From an uncultured Clostridia bacterium (lineage in GTDB: Bacteria > Bacillota > Clostridia > Oscillospirales > Oscillospiraceae), in contig CAMVAV010000002.1 of NCBI GenBank assembly GCA_947165595.1, positions 25,200 to 89,199 on the forward strand: 64,000 nucleotides of DNA. Direction: 5' to 3'. Numbering within the stretch: position 1 is the stretch's first letter; each line of letters starts with the position of its first letter. Of this stretch, positions 38,201 to 46,180 are shown one piece after another. The notes beneath the pieces are model-generated. The model was given only the letters and a program-made list of their open reading frames with translations, was not told the DNA's origin and ran no database searches. Position numbers and translations under genes: made by a program.

Positions 38201-38246
38201 CCTTCCCCTGTTTGGGATCGCTCCACATCCCATTGGATCGGCTCCA
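38201..38246. other. Hybrid attachment site (right) of a serine-integrase element
   Basis: Plus strand CCTTCCCCTGTTTGGGA-TCGC-TC-CACATCCCATTGG; crossover TC at 38222-38223. Confidence 0.75.
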
Positions 38247-38562
38247 TGCCGATGGAGCGGATGGCGGAGATCACATGGTTGTCATACTCGCCGAAGGGAC
38301 AGCGGATCAGCGTCGGCGTCACGCCGGTGAGCGCCTCGATCGTCCGGTTGCACCCCTCGACGTCCGCGACGATCTGATCGGCGGTCAGAGAATTGTAATG
38401 ATCGTGCTTGCCGGAGTGGTTCATCAGCTCGTGCCCGTGCGCGACGATCGCGCGGGCGGTGTCCGGGTACTGCTCCGCCCACGCGCCGACGACGAAAAAC
38501 GTCGCCTTGATGCCGTACTCGTCCAGCACGTCCAGGATCTTCTGCGTATTGTCCGCGCCCCA
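38222..38562 (-). pseudogene. Middle/N-terminal part of PdaB-like polysaccharide deacetylase
   Basis: WGADNTQKILDVLDEYGIKATFFVVGAWAEQYPDTARAIVAHGHELMNHSGKHDHYNSLTADQIVADVEGCNRTIEALTGVTPTLIRCPFGEYDNHVISAIRSIGMEPIQWDV; N-terminus upstream of WGADN also lost. Confidence 0.85.
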
Positions 38563-38576
38563 GGGTGACGGCAGAA

Positions 38577-38612
38577 TGCGGCAAGCCCCAAAATCAAGGG
38601 CTTGCCGCACTT
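38577..38612. terminator. Terminator-like hairpin at the broken 5' end of the deacetylase fragment
   Basis: TGCGGCAAGCCC-CAAAATCAA-GGGCTTGCCGCACTTTT. Confidence 0.6.
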
Positions 38613-38933
38613 TTGTTTTCGTCACTATTCTACAGCACGCAGGCTAATTTTGCAAGGATTTATTAGGAGGGCCGCAAAATAAGCATACTTTTTTGCAGGA
38701 GTGGCATCGGTACTATCCGGTTCAATCGCCGCGCCGCCTGCCAAGTCCGCGGGCAGCGTCGGGGATTGCTTCACCTGCCGCAATCCAAGGGCAGGAGGCG
38801 TATCTTTGGCCGGAAAAAGGCCGCTGGTTCATCGCCGCCAAGCCGGAGTATATCAAAAATTGGACGAGCCGGAAGCACCAGCTGAAGCGAACACCGCTGC
38901 CTGTGCAAACTGAACTGCACGGGCAGCGGCTTT

Positions 38934-39218
38934 TTACTGCTTCTTGTTCAGGATGTGTTCAGGGATGAGCGCGGCATTGATAAGCTCGGCGGGATCGACC
39001 TCCAGCGCATCGGCTATGTTGTAAAAGGCTTCCATTGAGAACGCCCGCACCATGTTCGGCGCTTCAATGGCGCTCAAATGCGAACGGCTGATGCCCGCTT
39101 TCTCCGCAAGCTGATCCTGCGACATTCCGCGCATCTTCCGCAAAGCGGCTATGGCAATGCCAAGCTGAATAAACCTGTCCCTGTTTTTGAAACTGATCGG
39201 TTCCTTTGCCAATATCAA
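38934..39218 (-). CDS. XRE-family helix-turn-helix regulator
   Basis: IAIAALRKMRGMSQDQLAEKAGISRSHLSAIEAPN. Confidence 0.88.
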   Translation of the reverse strand: MILAKEPISFKNRDRFIQLGIAIAALRKMRGMSQDQLAEKAGISRSHLSAIEAPNMVRAFSMEAFYNIADALEVDPAELINAALIPEHILNKKQ

Positions 39219-39435
39219 CGCCGCCTTTCTTCACTCGGATTATAGTCTATGCCAATTTTCCAGACAGCATTGATATAAAAGCTATTGACTTATTTATAAA
39301 GCAATATGTACTATAAACAAGCCATATCAGTTCAAAACAGAGCATCCGCATCATAACAAAAGCGCCGCCCGAAGGCGGCGCGGATGGTCGGTTGTCGAAA
39401 TGCGTCCCAATTCAGGCGCATTTCAGAAAGAGATT

Positions 39436-41070
39436 TTATGGATTATCAGACTTTTTACAACCTTTCTCTGTCTCCCATTCTCTCAACGCGTTTCTTCTGT
39501 TCGTTTCCGCGTCCGGCAGCACGCTCAGCTCAGCCGAGAAGCGGTAGGTGATCTCGATGTGCCTGCCCTCGAAGACTCGGATGACATCCACCGTCTGGGA
39601 AAGCGTCGCGCGGTCGAGCTCCGTCAGCTTGCCCATACGCATCAGCTCGTCCGCCCACGGGCGGCGCAGCAGTTCCTCCGGTGCTTTTTGTTCCTTCAAT
39701 CTGGCAAGCTGCTCTGTCAGCTTCTCCTCCTGCGCGTCGTAATCCTGCTTGTACCGCAGAAACTCCTCACGGCTGAGCAGCTTGTCCCGGTAATCCTCAT
39801 AAGCTCCCTGCTTCCATCGACGCACCCGCTCAATGGCTGCTTCCAAACGCTTTTTGCCGCCTTCCGAGCCTTCCTCGCAAGCAGCTTTCTTCCCGTTTCG
39901 CTCTACAAGCTCTTTTAAGTTTTCAACCTGCGCAATGATTTGGTTAAGATCGTCCAGCACAACGCGCTTCAAGTCAGCCTCTCTGGTGTAGTGGCTCGTG
40001 CACGCGCTAAAACCGTAGCGGTGATAAGACCCGCAGGAGTAGGTCGTAACGCCTCTCCATGTCGTCTTGGTCAGCGCCCTGCCGCAGTCCCCGCAGCGGA
40101 GGAACCCCGCAAAGAGCCCGATATTGCCCTCAAAATCAACGGATCGCGCATGACTGGCAATCACGATCTGTACGGAGTCCCACAGCTCCTGCGGAACGAT
40201 CGGCTCGTGCGTTCCGCGCACCACGATCCATTCGCTTCTGTCCGCCGCCTTCGCCTTTCCGTGCATCGTCGCTCGCACCGAGCGGTTGGACACCATATTG
40301 CCGAGGTAGGTTTCGTTCCGCAGAATCTTGTGGACCGTCGAATAGGTCCAGTAACAGGTCTTTTGCAGGCGCCTGGCGTTTTCGTATCTCATACCCATCA
40401 TGCGCTTGTAGTCGCTGGGACACGGAATGCCGTCATCGTTGAGCGCTTTTGCGACCTTGACCTGTCCGATGCCGTCCGCAGTCATACGGAAAATACGCCG
40501 CACCACCTCCGCGGCAACGGGGTCGACGATCAGATGATTCTTGTTTTCGGGATTCTTCAAATAGCCGTAGCACGCAAACGCGCCGCAGAACTCCCCGCGC
40601 TTCTGCTTCGCCTTGAACGCGCTGCGCACCTTGCCCGAGATATCCCTGGCATACTGCGTGTTGAACACGTTCTTCAGCGGCAGGAGCATATCGTAAGGGC
40701 CGTTCAGGCTGTCTACCCCGTCGCCCAGCGCGATGAAGCGCACATCCTTTCGCGGAAAATAGCGTTCCAGATAAAAGCCCATGTCGATGTAGTCGCGTCC
40801 AAAGCGGGAAAGGTCCTTCACAATGACGCAGTTGATCCTGCCCGCCTCGATATCCGCGATCATCCGTTTGAACTGCTCGCGGTCGAAGTTTGTGCCCGTC
40901 GCGCCGTCGTCCGGATAGACGTCGATAATCGTGAACTCCGTATGCGCACGGCAGAAGTCCTCGATGCACCGCTGCTGGTTGACGATGCTGTCGCTCTCAG
41001 GCTTGTCTCCGTCCTCTCTGGACAGGCGGCAGTAGGCCGCCGCCTGCCAGAGCTCCTTTGTATCCGCCAT
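39436..41070 (-). CDS. Serine recombinase, transposon type
   Basis: AAYCRLSREDGDKPESDSIVNQQRCIEDF...DGATGTNFDREQFKRMIADIEAGRINCVIVKDLSRFGRDYIDMG; zinc ribbon CGDCGRALTK. Confidence 0.92.
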   Translation of the reverse strand: MADTKELWQAAAYCRLSREDGDKPESDSIVNQQRCIEDFCRAHTEFTIIDVYPDDGATGTNFDREQFKRMIADIEAGRINCVIVKDLSRFGRDYIDMGFYLERYFPRKDVRFIALGDGVDSLNGPYDMLLPLKNVFNTQYARDISGKVRSAFKAKQKRGEFCGAFACYGYLKNPENKNHLIVDPVAAEVVRRIFRMTADGIGQVKVAKALNDDGIPCPSDYKRMMGMRYENARRLQKTCYWTYSTVHKILRNETYLGNMVSNRSVRATMHGKAKAADRSEWIVVRGTHEPIVPQELWDSVQIVIASHARSVDFEGNIGLFAGFLRCGDCGRALTKTTWRGVTTYSCGSYHRYGFSACTSHYTREADLKRVVLDDLNQIIAQVENLKELVERNGKKAACEEGSEGGKKRLEAAIERVRRWKQGAYEDYRDKLLSREEFLRYKQDYDAQEEKLTEQLARLKEQKAPEELLRRPWADELMRMGKLTELDRATLSQTVDVIRVFEGRHIEITYRFSAELSVLPDAETNRRNALREWETEKGCKKSDNP

Positions 41071-41081
41071 ACCGCCGAGCC

Positions 41082-41195
41082 TCAGGCGACGTGCGCCTTG
41101 ATGATGTCGGCTGCGATTTCCTCCGCCGTACGGGTTCCCGTGAAGAAACGGTCGATCGTGTACAGGCGCTCTTGCGATTGCTTTTCGTTTTTCAT
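41082..41195 (-). CDS. 37-aa small protein upstream of the second recombinase
   Basis: MKNEKQSQERLYTIDRFFTGTRTAEEIAADIIKAHVA*, directly upstream of the recombinase. Confidence 0.5.
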   Translation of the reverse strand: MKNEKQSQERLYTIDRFFTGTRTAEEIAADIIKAHVA

Positions 41196-41281
41196 AATCC
41201 GTATCCTCCTGTCCCCATTCCATCTTTATGCCCGGCAAAAGCCAAACATACCGTCAGCTGTGCCGCTTTCTCCGCGCGGCA

Positions 41282-41435
41282 TAATACTACTTTCAAATTA
41301 AAAGATTTAATTTGAAAGGCGCGTGCTGCGCACGCTGGTTTTGCGCCAAAGGCGCAAAACACGTCTCATGCGAAATTTAACGCCGCTGCGCGGCTATAAA
41401 ACGATTTTCAATCGTTTTAATAAATTTCAGTATAA
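41282..41435. repeat. 154-bp hairpin-string repeat, copy 2
   Basis: Base-for-base identical with 23160-23313, same orientation. Confidence 0.9.
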
Positions 41436-41869
41436 AAAAGCGGCCGGCAGCCGCAGCTGCCAGCCGAGAAAAATTTTTTAATGCGCAGCTGCATGATCTC
41501 AGTGGCCTCCCGATAGACCTCACGGCCTGCGTTCAGCGACTTTTTCGCCTGCTCCTGCAGCGACTCGATGCGCTCCTTGACCGTCGGCATCCAGCGTTTG
41601 AGGATGGCGTCGTTTCGCAGCTCGCCCGCCGGAAGCGTCCGGAGGTGCTTGCGGAACATATCGTCCAGCTCGCCGCCGTGGCTGTGCGTCCTGGTGAAGT
41701 TGACCTGATATTTCCAATCGCCGTTATCGTCCAAATGTTCTGTCCCCAGGACAGCACGGACCTCGCGCGGAGTCGCGAACCGGCGCATCGCCCTGAATCC
41801 GGGGCTCTGTCGGAGCTCCGTGTAAATCGTCCGCCGGCGAACGATATCGCAGCAGCGGCGGCCGATCAT
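41417..41869 (-). CDS. Hypothetical protein, possibly fragment; 3' end lies in repeat copy 2
   Basis: ORF ends ...YTEIY* inside the 154-bp repeat. Confidence 0.35.
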   Translation of the reverse strand: MIGRRCCDIVRRRTIYTELRQSPGFRAMRRFATPREVRAVLGTEHLDDNGDWKYQVNFTRTHSHGGELDDMFRKHLRTLPAGELRNDAILKRWMPTVKERIESLQEQAKKSLNAGREVYREATEIMQLRIKKFFSAGSCGCRPLFYTEIY

Positions 41870-42020
41870 CGAATCTGTACACGCTGAAGTGACTGCAAAA
41901 AACGCGCCCCTCCGTCAGGGGAAAGCCATGCTCTCCGCCTGACACGAGGGACGCGTCATCATGGTGCGCCTCGGCCAAAACATCAGCGCGTCCGTCCAGA
42001 TTTGCTTCTCCACGCCTTGC

Positions 42021-42186
42021 TAGGGAAGCGCTGATTAAATCAACGTGTGCGGATTGGCGAGCAGATTTTTCGTCTTGCAAGCCAAAAAGCCGCAGGAATA
42101 CTAACGTATTTCAAGGATTTTTGGCGCAGTCAAGACGGAAAAGATGCCGTCAAGACGTGCGCGGGGATTTATTCAGCGCTTCCCTA
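42021..42186. mobile_element. MITE with TA-flanked terminal inverted repeats
   Basis: TA-GGGAAGCGCTGATTAAATC ... GATTTATTCAGCGCTTCCC-TA: 19-bp TIRs with one mismatch; no coding capacity. Confidence 0.85.
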
Positions 42187-43212
42187 GGTAAAAAGTCGAA
42201 GCACCACGGTATCCTTGGCAAGCTCCTGGAACGCGTTAAAGCCTAAATACTTCACCGTCCACAGCACCGCCCAGGTCCCGACCGCCGCCTCGACGAAGCC
42301 GAGCGCCGCGCCGCCGAGCTTGTCCGCCTGCTTGATAACGGGCAGCTTAAACGCAAGCCCAAAGGTGTTTTTGATGACCGTAAGCACCGCAAGGAATGCT
42401 ACCCAGCCGATCAGAAATACCACCACGCGCACATAGCGCGGCGTCAGGAACCCAATCAGCGCGCTAACCGCAGCCTCCGTCGCGGCGCGCCTGTCCTCGG
42501 CGGCACGGATCGCCGCGCGGCCCTCGCGCGCCTCCGAGCCGTCGCTGAGCAGATACTGCGCGCCGGAGGTCATCTCCCGCTGCGCCGCCGCGAGCGCCGC
42601 GTCGATGTTTTCGTCCGTCAGCACTTCGTCCCCGACGCTGCCCAGCGCGTCGCCCGCCTGACGGATGTACTCGCGCGCGGCGTCGCCGGTCAGCCCCTTT
42701 TCCTCGAGCGCCTCGCGCGCGGCGTCCACCAGCGCGTCAGGCAGGTTCTCGGTCAGCTTGTCCGCCGCGTCCTCCGCCTTGCCGACCGCGTTGTCGATGT
42801 TCTCGTCCGTCAGCACCTCGTCGTTCACCGTTTCCAGCTTGTCTCCCGCGTCCCGCGCCGCCTCGTGCGCCGCGGCGGAATAACGCGAGAGGTTGATCGC
42901 CTCGCGCACCTCGTCCGTCATGCCAACTTCCATTCTCGCGAGGATCGCGTCATATTCGTCGACCGTCAGCAGCGCATACTGGTACTCGCCCATGATGCTG
43001 TTCGTCAGCGCCGGCGCCAGACGTTCCGCGATGGGTCCGGTCAAAACAGCGGAGAGGACCAATCCGCACACTGCCGCCGTGCCAATCACTGCCAGCGGCA
43101 TCAGCGCGTTATAAAGGCCCTTATGCATCCGTATCGCCACGCCGCACAGCAGGATCGAAACGACCATAAAATCGAGGATCAGCGGCGTATACTGCGTCAA
43201 TAGTCCGTTCAT
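42184..43212 (-). CDS. CvpA-like membrane protein with long internal insert
   Basis: N- and C-terminal TM segments (LILDFMVVSILLCGVAIRMHKGLYNALMPLAVIG; VVVFLIGWVAFLAVLTVI...LGGAALGFVEAAVGTWAVLW); stop codon lies at the MITE junction. Confidence 0.7.
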   Translation of the reverse strand: MNGLLTQYTPLILDFMVVSILLCGVAIRMHKGLYNALMPLAVIGTAAVCGLVLSAVLTGPIAERLAPALTNSIMGEYQYALLTVDEYDAILARMEVGMTDEVREAINLSRYSAAAHEAARDAGDKLETVNDEVLTDENIDNAVGKAEDAADKLTENLPDALVDAAREALEEKGLTGDAAREYIRQAGDALGSVGDEVLTDENIDAALAAAQREMTSGAQYLLSDGSEAREGRAAIRAAEDRRAATEAAVSALIGFLTPRYVRVVVFLIGWVAFLAVLTVIKNTFGLAFKLPVIKQADKLGGAALGFVEAAVGTWAVLWTVKYLGFNAFQELAKDTVVLRLFT

Positions 43213-43234
43213 ATCCGTTCTCCTCTTCTCGAAG

Positions 43235-44563
43235 TCACTGCGGCTCGATTTCCCGTATCAGCTCTCTCACCGGCGCTTCCTGCGTTTTTTCCATGACCGC
43301 CGGTTCCATGTCAAAGTCAGCCGCCTTGACCTTTGGAGCGCGCCCCACGTTGACGCGATCAAGAAAGGCGGCGAAATCCTTCTCCGGCACGATCGCCTTG
43401 ACCGCGCACATCGCGTTGTTGAAGCACGCCTTGTCCGCCACGCGGCTGTCCGGCGCGCAGTCAACGCAGATAAAATCCGCCAGCGACTTCGCCAGCTCGC
43501 CGAGTTCCTGCTTTGTCGGTTCGGTGTCCGCGTTCACAAAGCGGTCCAGCACATTGAGCATATGGTGGAAGCGCGGCGTCTTCCCCGTCGCCATTTTTTT
43601 GAGGTTGTCCCGCGTGTTCGTCAGGATCGCGTCGCGGCGGGAGAGGTCGGCGTCCAGCGCCGCCACGCCGTCGTGCGTCTGCTCGACCGCCGTGCCGCGC
43701 GCCGCCGCCAGCAGATTGCCGGGGTGGCCCTTCATGTACGCCTTGAACGCGCGGGAGCCGGAAAGCTCCATTGCGCGGGCGTCCGCCTTCGCCTCGTCGA
43801 ACTCCGGCGCGTCCTTTTGCTCGTAAGCCGCGAGCATATACGCCGCGGCGCTGTAGATGTCGCCGGCGTTGGCGAGCTTGCCCGCCTTCTCCTGCGGCTC
43901 GACGCGCTTTTCCCGCATGTAGCTCTTATAGTCTTTCTTTTGCTCCGGCTGCTTTCCAAGCGCGTCCAGCTGCTTCGCGTCGATGGTGTATTCGCCGCTC
44001 GTAAGCTTTTGCTCCAGCTCCTTGTAAACCTCCGGCGGCATCACGACGCTCAATAACGCCATTTTCTTTTGCAGCCGCGCCTCATAGCGCGCCTGCTCCG
44101 CGTCGATGATCTCGAAGCCGTTCGCCGCCTCGATCTCCTTCGCGTGGGCGCGCTCCCATTCGCCGCGGCGCTCCCGCTCCTTCTGCGCCTCCGCGAGCAC
44201 GCGCGGCGGCTCCTCCACGATCACGCGCGCAAGCGCCTTCGTCAGTTTTTTCTCGGAGCGCGGCTGATGCTGCATCTCCGCCCACAGCTCGCCGAGCGGG
44301 CTGTCCGACGGCTCGTCCTTACAGATATCCGCCAGCAGCAGCGCGGGGCTGACGCCCTTCTCGTCCGTTTCAAAAAGGCGCTGCAGCAGTCCGTGCTTCT
44401 GGATAAACTCGCTCACCGTCCGGTACGCGGACAGCATTTCCGCCTCTGCCTGCGCCTGCGCCTTCGTCACGTAGGTGTCCATCATGTAGTAGGCGAGTAT
44501 TTTCCGCCACTGAAGCTCCGCTTCGCGCTCTTTCTTTTTCCGCAGTTCTTCCGCTGTCAGCAT
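43235..44563 (-). CDS. Hypothetical helical cytoplasmic protein
   Basis: 442-aa intact ORF rich in charged helices; co-oriented with T4SS-like genes. Confidence 0.65.
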   Translation of the reverse strand: MLTAEELRKKKEREAELQWRKILAYYMMDTYVTKAQAQAEAEMLSAYRTVSEFIQKHGLLQRLFETDEKGVSPALLLADICKDEPSDSPLGELWAEMQHQPRSEKKLTKALARVIVEEPPRVLAEAQKERERRGEWERAHAKEIEAANGFEIIDAEQARYEARLQKKMALLSVVMPPEVYKELEQKLTSGEYTIDAKQLDALGKQPEQKKDYKSYMREKRVEPQEKAGKLANAGDIYSAAAYMLAAYEQKDAPEFDEAKADARAMELSGSRAFKAYMKGHPGNLLAAARGTAVEQTHDGVAALDADLSRRDAILTNTRDNLKKMATGKTPRFHHMLNVLDRFVNADTEPTKQELGELAKSLADFICVDCAPDSRVADKACFNNAMCAVKAIVPEKDFAAFLDRVNVGRAPKVKAADFDMEPAVMEKTQEAPVRELIREIEPQ

Positions 44564-44578
44564 GGCTGCTCCTCCCTC

Positions 44579-45161
44579 TTACACCGTCGGCGGATTCTGC
44601 GGCGCCTTTGCCGCTTTCTCCTGACGCCGCGCCAAAAGCTCCGCGCGGGCCTGGACGGCGTCCTTCTCCGCTTGCTCCTCCGCCTTCTCGGGGTGGGCGA
44701 TGCGGTCGTACTCCTTCACGTTCTCCATCACTTTTATGGCGTATTCGATGCGCCTTCGCTCGTATGCGTTCTTGCCGACAAGCTTATCGAGCTCCTTGCA
44801 CGCCCATGATCTTGCCCGTCTTCGGATCGACGTCGTAGAACAGGTTGCCCCCGTGGCGGTCGATGTTGCCGCAGATGTAGTCCAGCACCTGTATATCCGC
44901 GATGTCGCGGTTGAGGTTTGTTTTGGCGTCGAAGGGCTTGTCGGAAACGTGGGCGTACAGCTCCTCATTGTCCTTGCCGTCCTCGTCCGGGGCATAGCAG
45001 CGATCCATCATCTCGTTGAGCTTTTGGAGCGACTGGACGAATTTGTTATAATGCTCGCCGACGGTCAGCGCGTCGCCGCTGGCCTTCGCCTGCCTGAGCT
45101 GCTCCATGAGGCGGTCGCGTTCCTCTTTGGACGGAAAGCTCGGATATGCTTTCGGTGGCAT
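44579..45161 (-). pseudogene. Protein with kinase-like GNIDRHGGNLFYD motif, internally deleted/frameshifted
   Basis: ORF MPPKAYPSFPSKEERDRL...DYICGNIDRHGGNLFYDVDPKTGKIMGVQ breaks ~44795; another frame continues CKELDKLVGKNAYERRRIEYAIKVMENVKEYDRIAHPEKAEEQ. Confidence 0.6.
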
Positions 45162-45190
45162 GCTCGTCCCCTCCTTGTTCCATGGTGCTG

Positions 45191-45598
45191 TTACAATTTC
45201 TTCTGGATCGTCAGGATGTTCTTGCCGTCCTCAAAGGTATAGCTCACGTCGTCCATGGACTCCTTGACCATATAGATGCCAAGGCCGCCCTCCCGCTCGT
45301 CGATTGCTTCCTCCGAACGGTCCGGGTCCTCTTTGGCCAGGGGGTCAAAGGGCTTGCCGCCGTCAAGGAACTGAATGACCACGCGCAGCGGGTCCTGAAG
45401 CACTTCACAGCTCACCTCCGTCTCTCCGACGATGGGATTGTAGGCATAGCTCGCTATGTTGATAAAGATTTCCTCGATGGCTATCTCGATCTGCATCAGC
45501 ATCTTCGGCGAGCAGTCATAAGCCGCAAGCTGTTCATCGACAAATTCCGTGACTTCATACAGGCGGTCTTCCTCCGCCGGCACTGTGATACTGTTCAT
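45191..45598 (-). CDS. RsbW-like anti-sigma ATPase/serine kinase (paralogue of 9638-10057)
   Basis: EIAIEEIFINIASYAYNP, LDGGKPFDPLAKEDPDRSEEAIDEREGGLGIYMVKESMDDVSYTFEDGKNILTIQKKL. Confidence 0.85.
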   Translation of the reverse strand: MNSITVPAEEDRLYEVTEFVDEQLAAYDCSPKMLMQIEIAIEEIFINIASYAYNPIVGETEVSCEVLQDPLRVVIQFLDGGKPFDPLAKEDPDRSEEAIDEREGGLGIYMVKESMDDVSYTFEDGKNILTIQKKL

Positions 45599-45800
45599 CC
45601 CTGACACCATCCTATTCTGTTCGGATATGCTTTCGGCGGCATGATCGTCCCCTCCTGTTCATTGGTTTTTCTGTTTCTTTTCCGCTCCCGGGGCGCGAAG
45701 CAATCCTCGCGCCCTCGGAGCGGGGCTGCGCGCAATTCTCCGCGCGCAGCCTCTGTCCGGGCGGTGAGAGTGCGTGCAGCTCCCCCACCCTCGTCCGCTG

Positions 45801-46091
45801 TTACGTTGTCGCGGTGATGACGGTGCTGCCGGCCTGCTGGTTGACCCAGTTGATCATGATGGGCATAAGCAGATTCAGCGCGAGGATCAGCACGAAGATC
45901 AGCACGAAGCCGATGATCGCGTTCTTGAGCGCGCCCTTCGCCTTCTCGCGCTCCTGCGGCTCCTCCGCCTTGGCATACTTGACGCCGAGGACGACACAGT
46001 ACAGCGCGCCCGCCGCGCCCACGATCGCCAGCAGCGGCCCCATGAGCTGGTTCAAAAGGGATACGATCGGTGCAACTACGGTATTAAACAT
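45801..46091 (-). CDS. VirB2/TrbC-like T4SS pilin candidate
   Basis: MFNTVVAPIVSLLNQLMGPLLAIVGAAGALYCVVLGVKYAKAEEPQEREKAKGALKNAIIGFVLIFVLILALNLL: two hydrophobic helices with polar loop. Confidence 0.7.
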   Translation of the reverse strand: MFNTVVAPIVSLLNQLMGPLLAIVGAAGALYCVVLGVKYAKAEEPQEREKAKGALKNAIIGFVLIFVLILALNLLMPIMINWVNQQAGSTVITATT

Positions 46092-46180
46092 TTTTCTTTT
46101 CTCCTTTTTGTTTTTTCTATGTAAAGGCGAGTTGCTTACGCCCTTGCATACCATTAGATTCTTGTTGACATCGCGGATGG

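Larger units (their letters stand above)
27488..38223. mobile_element. ~10.7-kb serine-integrase element inserted in a polysaccharide deacetylase gene
   Basis: Gene halves at both borders rejoin in frame; border sequences reconstruct symmetric attP and attB with a shared central TC/GA; large serine recombinase at the right end. Confidence 0.75.

Noticed and set aside
27488-38223. Programmed (skin-like) excision restoring the deacetylase
   Set aside because: Attractive because the gene rejoins in frame, but the deacetylase N-terminus is also missing, so excision alone would not yield a full gene. Kept only as a serine-element insertion.
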